From positions 1 to 7,576 of the forward strand of contig JACMOE010000360.1 of the NCBI GenBank assembly GCA_014378185.1: DNA of 7,576 bases, written 5' to 3'. The position numbers were made by a program, and so were the translations under genes. Within the stretch, counting starts at the first letter, position 1; every line of letters starts with the position of its first letter. Below, piece by piece: positions 1-5,393 of the stretch. The stretch comes from Gemmatimonadaceae bacterium. Lineage in GTDB: Bacteria > Gemmatimonadota > Gemmatimonadetes > Gemmatimonadales > Gemmatimonadaceae. The notes under the pieces were generated by a model, which saw only the letters and a program-made list of their open reading frames with translations, searched no databases and was not told the origin of the DNA.

Positions 1-57
1 CTTGCAGGTCATGTACGTACCCGACCGGTTTCCGCTACCCCTGTCGCGACAGCGCCG

Positions 58-666
58 ATGAGCGGTTCGCACCGCCTGCGACTGCTGACTGGCTCGCCTG
101 CCGCGGTAGTGTCGCCCGACGCGACGGCCTCGGGAGCCAGCAGCCTCCTGGTTCATGCTGCCCGTTCAGGCGACGTTCGCGCTTTCGCCGGCCTGGTGGA
201 TGCGTATTATGCGCGGTGCCTGCGCTTCGCGATGCACATGCTCGCCAGCCGGCGCGACGCGGAAGAGGCTGTTCAGGATACGTTCGTGCGCGTCTACAAG
301 GCGCTCCCGAAGTACGAGGAACGTGAGGCCTTCGAGCCATGGCTCTTCCGGATCCTGGCAAATCGGTGTCGGAGCGCCGGCTCGCGTGAGCGGCGCCATG
401 CAGAGGTCGTCGAATACGGCGAGGTCCCGGAGCGACCGACTCCGCCGGGTCACGACGACGCCGTGGCGTGGCGCGAGGAAATCGGACTGGCGCTCGCATC
501 GCTGCCGACCGACCAGCGGGAAGCCTTTCTGATGCGACACGTGGAAGACCTGAGCTATGAGAACATGTCTGCCGCGACGGGCGCTGGCGTGTCGGCGCTC
601 AAGATGCGCGTCAAGCGCGCGTGTGATGCCCTTCGAATCCGGCTAAAGGAGGTAGATCGTGAGTGA
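58..666 (+). CDS. ECF-type RNA polymerase sigma factor (sigma-70 family)
   Basis: This is a 202-residue extracytoplasmic-function sigma factor, which would direct RNA polymerase to a small set of promoters. Region 2 spans about residues 31-107. It includes DAEEAVQDTFVRVYKAL (67-83), the conserved region 2.2 core-binding helix, and FEPWLFRILANRC (92-104), the region 2.3/2.4 motif. A linker follows (about 108-140). Region 4 (about 142-197) contains LPTDQREAFLMRHVEDLSYE and a helix-turn-helix with ALKMRVKRACDALR. The length fits ECF factors, which lack regions 1 and 3. The ATG at 58 has no clear Shine-Dalgarno. The frame is open back to base 1, and a GTG at 109 would also precede region 2, so the start is uncertain. 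The 3' end overlaps the next gene by 8 bases, the usual arrangement of a sigma factor with its cognate regulator. Family assignment is firm; the regulon is unknown. Confidence 0.93.
   Translation: MSGSHRLRLLTGSPAAVVSPDATASGASSLLVHAARSGDVRAFAGLVDAYYARCLRFAMHMLASRRDAEEAVQDTFVRVYKALPKYEEREAFEPWLFRILANRCRSAGSRERRHAEVVEYGEVPERPTPPGHDDAVAWREEIGLALASLPTDQREAFLMRHVEDLSYENMSAATGAGVSALKMRVKRACDALRIRLKEVDRE
645..653 (+). promoter_or_regulatory. Strong Shine-Dalgarno inside the sigma gene, setting a GTG start
   Basis: AAAGGAGGT lies inside the last codons of the sigma factor gene, with 6 bases between AGGAGG and the GTG at 659. It is the best ribosome binding site in the window and supports the GTG start of the downstream membrane protein, so the two genes should be translationally coupled. 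Confidence 0.8.
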
Positions 667-1264
667 GGCACAGGACCCAGCGATCGAGCGCATCGCGGAA
701 CTGCTGCGTCCCCTTCCCCAGGTGAGGCCGGAGGCCGTGGCCGGCCTGCTCGTTGCGGTGGCCGCGGAGCGCGAACGAGGGCGGGAGGACAGCAGGTCTG
801 CCGTGTCGCCGAGAATGCGCCGCTGGATCATTCGCGGTGTCGGGGCGGCACTTGCCGCCGGGCTGGCCGGCGTGGTGCTGCTGCGCGACGCATCACCGCG
901 CATACCGTCTGCGATTAGTGAGCGCGGCGGCGCGACCATTGCACCCGAGGTGAGCCTGGCGGCACGCGGCGTCGCAACCGCAGTCGCCGGCGCTCCGCAA
1001 GAGGTGCAATTGGTGCTGCGCGCGCCGTCCGCATCGCGCGTTCAGGTGGCGGGCGATTTCAACGGATGGAACCAGCATGAGGCACCAATGAGCCGCGATT
1101 CCGCGAGTGGGTTGTGGAGCGCCAGGCTTACGCTGCGGCCAGGGAGGCACGTATACGCCTTCGTGGTGGATGACACCCTGTGGGTGCCGGACCCGCGCGC
1201 ACCGGCGGCCCGGGATGCGGATTTCGGCCGGCCGGGCTCCGTGATGCTCGTTGGTCGGCCGTGA
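659..1264 (+). CDS. Single-pass membrane protein with C-terminal CBM48-like glycogen-binding domain, putative anti-sigma factor
   Basis: A 201-residue protein starting at a GTG with a near-perfect Shine-Dalgarno. Residues 1-50 are a cytoplasmic-looking helical segment. Residues 52-55 (RMRR) are basic and precede a hydrophobic helix at about 56-76, so the positive-inside rule places the C-terminus in the periplasm. After a linker (77-111), residues about 112-200 resemble the CBM48/AMPK1-CBM (isoamylase early-set) beta-sandwich. Visible hallmarks are RVQVAGDFNGWN (127-138), GLWSARLTLRPG (151-162), YAFVVDDTLWVPDP (166-179) and a terminal DFGRPGSVMLVG. Position directly after and overlapping an ECF gene, with a cytoplasm-membrane-periplasm layout, suggests an anti-sigma factor. 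No HxxxCxxC zinc anti-sigma motif is visible, so that role is inference from context. The domain would be a sensor or a wall/glycan anchor. The same fold recurs in the fourth gene of the cluster. Confidence 0.82.
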   Translation: MSEAQDPAIERIAELLRPLPQVRPEAVAGLLVAVAAERERGREDSRSAVSPRMRRWIIRGVGAALAAGLAGVVLLRDASPRIPSAISERGGATIAPEVSLAARGVATAVAGAPQEVQLVLRAPSASRVQVAGDFNGWNQHEAPMSRDSASGLWSARLTLRPGRHVYAFVVDDTLWVPDPRAPAARDADFGRPGSVMLVGRP

Positions 1265-1986
1265 ACACGCTCTGCTCCGCGACTCGCTGCATGCGCCGTG
1301 AAGCGCTGGCGCTCGCATGCCTGCTGGGCTGCCTCGTGGCCACGACAACACGCGCGGAAGCGCAACAGGTAGCCTACGCCGCCAGTGCCGGTGCAGGGCT
1401 CGACAGCGCAACGCAAGCCGCCGTGTCACGCGAGATTGCACGGGCCAGGACGCTCGGAATTCCCGTGGAACCATTGGTGGCGAAGGTGCGCGAGGGACGC
1501 CTGAAGCGCGCTCCGGGTGCACGCATCCAGTCGGCGGTGGAGCATCTCGTGGAGCGGTTGACTGCAGCGCGGGCGGCGCTCGGGCTGGAGTCCAGTGCGG
1601 AGGAAGTGATCGCGGGTGCGGACGCCATTGCGGCGGGTGCAGACGGGGCATCGCTCCGAGCGCTGCGGGCGGCGAGCACGAAGCCGATTGCCGGGCCGAT
1701 CGGCACGCTTGCGCAACTACTGGCGAGTGGCGTGGAACAGCGAAAGGCCGTGGACATGATCGTCGCCCTGCTGCGTCGCAACGCTGCGCCGTCACAGGTG
1801 CTGGCGCTTGGAAACCTGGTGGAGTCGGACGTGGCGTCGGGCCTGCGGGCCAATGAATCGGCAACGTTCCGGCTCCGCGGCATCGAAGGCTCTCTCGGCG
1901 CAACGGGTGCCGACGCGGCCCCTGCTTTTCCCGGCGTGGGCGGGCTGCAGACGGGCAAGCCTCCCGCGGCCAAGCGGCGACCGTAG
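1261..1986 (+). CDS. Secreted, alpha-helical protein of unknown function
   Basis: I do not recognise a named family. The GTG at 1261 overlaps the preceding stop codon as GTGA, giving 241 residues. An ATG at 1291 would give 231 residues and a more compact signal peptide; neither has a clear Shine-Dalgarno, so translation probably depends on coupling. From the ATG, MRREALALACLLGCLVATTT is a typical signal peptide (basic n-region, hydrophobic core), with likely cleavage near AEA-QQ around residue 35 of the GTG form. The mature part is Ala/Leu/Arg-rich and predicted helical. Two similar-looking blocks, about 60-110 (LGIPVEPLVAKVREG, then IQSAVEHLVERL) and about 148-195 (LAQLLASGVEQRKAVDMIVALL), may be degenerate repeats. 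The tail (about 215-241) is Pro/Gly/Lys-rich and probably disordered. There are no catalytic motifs. Its place between two glycan-binding envelope proteins suggests a periplasmic partner, which is inference only. Confidence 0.75.
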   Translation: MNTLCSATRCMRREALALACLLGCLVATTTRAEAQQVAYAASAGAGLDSATQAAVSREIARARTLGIPVEPLVAKVREGRLKRAPGARIQSAVEHLVERLTAARAALGLESSAEEVIAGADAIAAGADGASLRALRAASTKPIAGPIGTLAQLLASGVEQRKAVDMIVALLRRNAAPSQVLALGNLVESDVASGLRANESATFRLRGIEGSLGATGADAAPAFPGVGGLQTGKPPAAKRRP

Positions 1987-1987
1987 C

Positions 1988-3121
1988 GTGGTACCCCGCT
2001 TCCGCTTGCTCGGCGGCCTGCTCGTTGTTGCGACGATGGGCAGGCCGCTCTATGCACAGCGACCCATCGTGGTGGATGCAGGCGTGAGTGCGGCGCATTT
2101 CGCGGACGATGACGCAACGGCGGTGGGTCCATCACTGCGGCTCTCCATTGCGGGCGCGCGCGGGCACGCGTTCGGCAACGCCGAGGGTGGCGCGCTGGGC
2201 ACGTTCGGGGCGGCATCAGGCTATGCCTCATTGGCCGGTGGCATGCGCACATCGAACGCGCCCGGCTGGGCCAGCGAACTGGCTGGAGAGCTGGCGGCTG
2301 TCGGTGGCTCGAACGCGGCGGGCGGCGCGGGCACAGGTCTCATTGGCGCGCGAGGCATCTGGACCGCTGACGCTGTTGGCTCATGGTTCCGCAGCGCGGG
2401 CCACGCTTCAAGGCGCACCCATGGCACGCTGACCGGCGGCGGCCTCGACGCCGGCATATGGTGGTCTGGACCACGGACTCGGCTTACCGCCACCGTGCTG
2501 CAGGAATGGACGCGGGCAGAGTTGTTCACCGGCCGGTTTCGCACTGGATATGCGGGCACGACTGCCGTGCGGTATGCGGAAGGCGCGGTGAGCCTGCATG
2601 CGGAGGGCGACTATGCGGCCCTCGATCTGTCGGCGAGTACTCGTCGCGATACGGATGCACGCCGGCTGTTCGAGCAGGGCGCCAGCGTGGAAGCCGCCTA
2701 CTGGCCACGGTCCACGGTGGCCTTCGTGCTGAGTGCGACGCATCAGCTCCCGGACTTCGTGCGCGGGTTGGACGGCGTGGATGCGGTGAGTGTGGGCGTG
2801 CGGTTCGGGCAGGCGGCTCCCGTGATCGCGCGGACTTCGCGGATGGTGCCGGTGGTGCGTGTGCTGGAGTCGAACGGCGCGAGCGTCCTGCGCATTCACG
2901 CGGCGGGCGCACGGACGGTTGAGGTGATGGGCGATTTCACCGAGTGGGATCCACGGACGCTGACGCCGTCAGGTGGGGCGTTCGAGGGGGCGATGCTGCT
3001 GAGCAGCGGGACACACCGCATGCTGGTGCGAATCGACGGCGGTCCATGGCGGCCGGCAGCAAACACGCCCGCCGTGGATGATGACCTCGGCGGGCGTGTC
3101 GGACTGTTGGTGGTTCCGTAG
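1988..3121 (+). CDS. Putative outer-membrane beta-barrel with C-terminal CBM48-like glycogen-binding domain
   Basis: The GTG at 1988, one base after the previous stop, gives 377 residues beginning with a signal peptide (about 1-24, ending LYAQ). The frame is open further upstream to an ATG at 1808, but that would overlap the previous gene by 179 bases and bury the signal peptide. Residues about 26-276 are rich in Gly, Ala, Ser, Thr and aromatics, with alternating-hydrophobicity strands (for example RLTATVLQEWTRAELF, AVSLHAEGDYAALDLSAS, STVAFVLSATHQL). This fits an outer-membrane barrel of roughly 10-14 strands, but I cannot name the family. Residues about 297-377 are a CBM48/AMPK1-CBM-like domain: ARTVEVMGDFTEWDP (308-322), then GTHRMLVRIDGGPWRPAANT and DDDLGGRVGLLVVP. 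The equivalent motif in the second gene is RVQVAGDFNGWN. A glycan-binding domain fused after a barrel is unusual. Location and substrate are inferred. Confidence 0.78.
   Translation: MVPRFRLLGGLLVVATMGRPLYAQRPIVVDAGVSAAHFADDDATAVGPSLRLSIAGARGHAFGNAEGGALGTFGAASGYASLAGGMRTSNAPGWASELAGELAAVGGSNAAGGAGTGLIGARGIWTADAVGSWFRSAGHASRRTHGTLTGGGLDAGIWWSGPRTRLTATVLQEWTRAELFTGRFRTGYAGTTAVRYAEGAVSLHAEGDYAALDLSASTRRDTDARRLFEQGASVEAAYWPRSTVAFVLSATHQLPDFVRGLDGVDAVSVGVRFGQAAPVIARTSRMVPVVRVLESNGASVLRIHAAGARTVEVMGDFTEWDPRTLTPSGGAFEGAMLLSSGTHRMLVRIDGGPWRPAANTPAVDDDLGGRVGLLVVP
3063..3099 (+). terminator. Perfect 12-bp inverted repeat at the 3' end of the operon, possible terminator
   Basis: ACACGCCCGCCG (3063-3074) and CGGCGGGCGTGT (3088-3099) are exact reverse complements separated by 13 bases, and would form a very stable GC hairpin. 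It lies inside the last 60 bases of the barrel gene, ending about 20 bases before the stop codon. The downstream bases hold only scattered T residues (GTTGGTGGTT), so it is not a textbook intrinsic terminator. It could terminate, or stabilise the mRNA 3' end before the convergent RNase gene. Confidence 0.35.
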
Positions 3122-3136
3122 GGTCCGACCGTGCGG

Positions 3137-4684
3137 TCACGCCACGGCGTACTGGTGCGTCACGTCGCGGCCGGCGCTCTTCACCACCAGCTTGAACTCG
3201 TCGGGGCGCAGGAGGGGATCGTCGCGCAGCTCGAGGCTGAAGCCCACGATCTTTTCCAGCTTGCGCATGACGTCCGATTCATTCTCCATGGCGAACATGG
3301 CGACGTCCGGGTGCAACTTGATGAGCATGGGGTCGCGCTTGCCCTCGATCCCGATGCGCTTGACGCTGCGCTCCATGCGTCGGAGGATGGTTTCCGCAGT
3401 GAACACCCGCCCGGTGCCCGCGCAGGTGGGGCACGCCTCGGTCATGCTCTGGAGGTGGCTCTGCCGCACGCGCTGGCGCGTCATCTCGATGAGGCCGAGA
3501 TCGGAGACGGCAAACGCCTTGGTGCGGGCGCGGTCGCGGCCGAGGTGCTGGCGAAGCTCCTGGAGCACCTTGTCGCGATTCGTCCTGGTGTCCATGTCGA
3601 TGAAGTCGCAGACGATGATACCGCCCACGTCGCGCAGCCGGAGCTGACGGGCGATTTCGCGCGCCGCTTCCATGTTGGTCTTGAGGCTGGTCTTCTCCGG
3701 GTCCTTCTTGCCGACGAAGCGACCGGAGTTGACGTCGATGGAGATGAGCGCCTCGGTGGGCTCGATGATGAGGTAGCCCCCTGACGGGAGATCGCAGCGA
3801 CGCTTGAACAGGTCGCGGATTTCCGTCTCGATCTCCGTCTTGTCGAACAGTGGTGCGGTGTCCTCATACAGCACGATGCGCTCGAGCAGCTCGGGCGCGA
3901 TGCCCTTGAGGTACTCGACGATCTCGTTGTAGACCTGCTTGGAATCGACCGTGACGCGCTCGACCTTGTCGCTGAAGATGTCGCGAATGAGGCTGCGCGT
4001 GAGCGATGTCTCGCGATGCACGAGCGACGGCGGCCGCACGAAGTGGGTCTTCTTCTTGATGCGCTTCCACGCATTCATGAGCGACTGGAGTTCGCGCTCG
4101 ATGGTGTCGGGCGTCACGTCCTCGCCGACCGTGCGGACGATGACGCCGCCGGAGTCGTCGGGAAGCATGCCCTCCACGAGGGCGCGCAATCGCTTGCGTT
4201 CCTCGCGATCACCGATCTTGCGGCTGACGCCCACGCGGGCGGCAAAGGGCATGTAGACGAGGAAGCGCCCCGCCATGGACACCTGCGCGGTGACGCGCGG
4301 ACCCTTGGTGGAGATGGGCTCCTTGCTGACCTGCACGAGCAACTCCTGGCCGCGCTTCAGGACATCCTGAATCTGCGGGATGTCACGCTCGTTGCGGCCG
4401 GGCTCGTGAAAGGTCTCCTCGCCATCGTCGTCATCGTCGTCGCCCTCTCCGCTGTCCGGATAGACAAGGTCCGACGAATGGAGGAACGCGCTCTTCTCGG
4501 TGCCGATGTCGACGAAGGCGGCCTGGAGGCCGGGCAGCACCGCATCGACCTTGCCGAGATAGATGTCACCGACCATCCGGCGTGCATCGGGACGGTCGAC
4601 CAGCAGTTCAACGAGCTCGTCGTCCTCGAGGATGGCGACGCGCGTTTCGCGCGCGGTGGCGTTGATCAGAATCTCTCGTTTCAT
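3137..4684 (-). CDS. rng: RNase E/G-family endoribonuclease
   Basis: A 515-residue single-strand-specific endoribonuclease, acting in rRNA maturation and mRNA turnover in the cytoplasm. I chose the ATG at 4684 because MKREILINATARETRVAIL matches the usual RNase G N-terminus. An ATG at 4702 and a GTG at 4792 lie upstream in frame, and none has a clear Shine-Dalgarno. An S1-type RNA-binding domain occupies about 37-123 (GDIYLGKVDAVLPGLQAAFVDIG) and is interrupted by an acidic stretch at 79-90. The DNase I-like catalytic region carries the two expected metal-binding aspartates, D317 in SIDVNSG and D360 in VCDFIDM. The zinc-link motif CPTCAGTG (C418, C421) follows. The length matches RNase G rather than RNase E, as there is no long C-terminal scaffold region. 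The gene converges with the sigma operon, leaving 15 bases between stops. Family is certain; the symbol rng rests on length and architecture. Confidence 0.95.
   Translation of the reverse strand: MKREILINATARETRVAILEDDELVELLVDRPDARRMVGDIYLGKVDAVLPGLQAAFVDIGTEKSAFLHSSDLVYPDSGEGDDDDDDGEETFHEPGRNERDIPQIQDVLKRGQELLVQVSKEPISTKGPRVTAQVSMAGRFLVYMPFAARVGVSRKIGDREERKRLRALVEGMLPDDSGGVIVRTVGEDVTPDTIERELQSLMNAWKRIKKKTHFVRPPSLVHRETSLTRSLIRDIFSDKVERVTVDSKQVYNEIVEYLKGIAPELLERIVLYEDTAPLFDKTEIETEIRDLFKRRCDLPSGGYLIIEPTEALISIDVNSGRFVGKKDPEKTSLKTNMEAAREIARQLRLRDVGGIIVCDFIDMDTRTNRDKVLQELRQHLGRDRARTKAFAVSDLGLIEMTRQRVRQSHLQSMTEACPTCAGTGRVFTAETILRRMERSVKRIGIEGKRDPMLIKLHPDVAMFAMENESDVMRKLEKIVGFSLELRDDPLLRPDEFKLVVKSAGRDVTHQYAVA
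4415..4450 (-). repeat. GAC/GAT codon run encoding an acidic insert in the RNase S1 domain
   Basis: On the minus strand a short run of GAC and GAT codons encodes GEGDDDDDDGEE (residues 79-90 of the RNase). It is a near-perfect trinucleotide repeat, prone to length change, and falls in the loop of the S1 domain whose length varies between RNase E/G homologues. Confidence 0.7.
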
Positions 4685-5169
4685 CTTGGACCGCGCGCGC
4701 ATGCGCTGCCGGCGACTCGGCGGCTGCGGCTCGGCAGGGCGAAGGATGAGCGACCCGGTTGCGCAGCAACGTGCGCCCGACGGCCGGACCACGGAACGAC
4801 GTCATCGCACGCTGTGTGATCGACCACGTCCCATCCGGGCGCACGCTGCCTTCTGAACCATCCATCACGCGCCGAAGCGGCGAAAGAAGGAACGCGAGCA
4901 GGGACGCCAGTAACCGGAGGAGCGTGCGATCTTCCGGCCGTGACCGGGATTGCACAGCGACGACAACGAGGGCGCTCACACGGCCGACGACTGCCTCGGC
5001 CGAGCTCACGCGCGATACGATCCGGCCGATGCGCGAGTCGCCGCGCGTCGCCGGATACGGGAGAATCAGGGTAGAGATCACTGGTGAATAGCTAACCCGG
5101 GCTTGGCTGGAGCGCAACGTGTTGCCCGTCGAGAGATTGGTGGGTGCTAGTGTTGGGAGTTGATCAGAA
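4685..5169. other. Region between the RNase gene and the repeat element; no confident gene
   Basis: No gene is recognised here. The best candidate is a minus-strand ORF starting at a GTG at 5081 (VISTLILPYPATRGDSR...). It has two hydrophobic stretches (VGRVSALVVVAV and LLRLLASLLAFLLSPL), and G or C predominates at third codon positions from about 5080 to 4690. It has no Shine-Dalgarno, no family resemblance, and its stop at 4608 lies 77 bases inside the RNase gene, so I do not call it as a gene. The RNase promoter should lie here. On the minus strand TTGCGC, a 17-base spacer and TAGCTA occur near 5088-5117, but the match to consensus is poor. An imperfect palindrome GCAACGTGTTGC sits at 5114-5125 and could be an operator; nothing supports this beyond symmetry. 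Confidence 0.4.
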
Positions 5170-5374
5170 GCGTTTCTCGTTGGGGACGCGAATCTGGCGA
5201 ATCTCAAGGAATCAACGCGAATCGATTTAATGGCGATCGAAAGGCTGTGCGAAATCTTGAGCCAAGACCCGAGCGACGAGATTGCCGAGCTGCGAAATTC
5301 AGTCGGCGTCGCGAATGGGGTGATTCGCGCAGATTCGAGTGATTCGCTTGATTCGCGTTTCCAACGGTCAACGC
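5170..5374. repeat. Long imperfect inverted repeat built of GCGAATC / GATTCGC units
   Basis: Four GAATC cores start at 5190, 5199, 5209 and 5219, and four GATTC cores start at 5322, 5332, 5341 and 5350. The two sets mirror each other about position 5272, with 9-10 base spacing on both sides. Symmetry extends outward: GTTGGGGACGCGAATC (5179-5194) pairs with the reverse complement of the right end, GTTGGAAACGCGAATC (5365-5350), and GCGTT at 5170 is matched at 5374. The central roughly 98 bases contain degenerate relatives (GCGAAATC at 5249, GCGAAATTC at 5292). The stretch appears AT-richer than its neighbours. It lies 19 bases downstream of the acyl-CoA dehydrogenase stop. It may be a small non-autonomous (MITE-like) element, a palindromic intergenic repeat, or a transcript-end hairpin. 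No transposase gene or clear target-site duplication was seen. Confidence 0.72.
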
Positions 5375-5393
5375 CCCTACCGACACAAACGCC

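Noticed and set aside
13..20. GTACGTAC palindrome upstream of the sigma gene
   Set aside because: Eight bases of symmetry are too little to call an operator, and no convincing -35/-10 pair can be placed in the 57 bases available.
893..2098. 401-codon open frame on the minus strand across the sigma operon
   Set aside because: It is antisense to three well-supported plus-strand genes. The translation is Arg/Pro/His/Cys-rich with no family features, as expected of shadow frames in GC-rich DNA.
1374..2252. 292-codon open frame on the minus strand
   Set aside because: Antisense to the secreted helical protein and the barrel gene. The composition is dominated by Arg, Pro, Ala and Ser, with no recognisable domain.
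3127..3138. GACC/GGTC mini-hairpin between the convergent stop codons
   Set aside because: Only four paired bases and no T-run on either strand; too weak to call a terminator.
3131..3784. 217-codon plus-strand frame antisense to the RNase C-terminal half
   Set aside because: The opposite frame contains the conserved RNase motifs; this one only mirrors them.
4016..4819. 267-codon open frame on the plus strand
   Set aside because: Antisense to the RNase gene, whose catalytic and zinc motifs leave no doubt about the coding strand. The hydrophobic stretch in this frame is the complement of the Asp-codon run.
5187..5357. CRISPR-like short regularly spaced repeats
   Set aside because: The repeated unit is only about 7-8 bases with 1-3 variable bases between copies, and half the copies are inverted. 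There are no spacer-sized intervals or cas genes.
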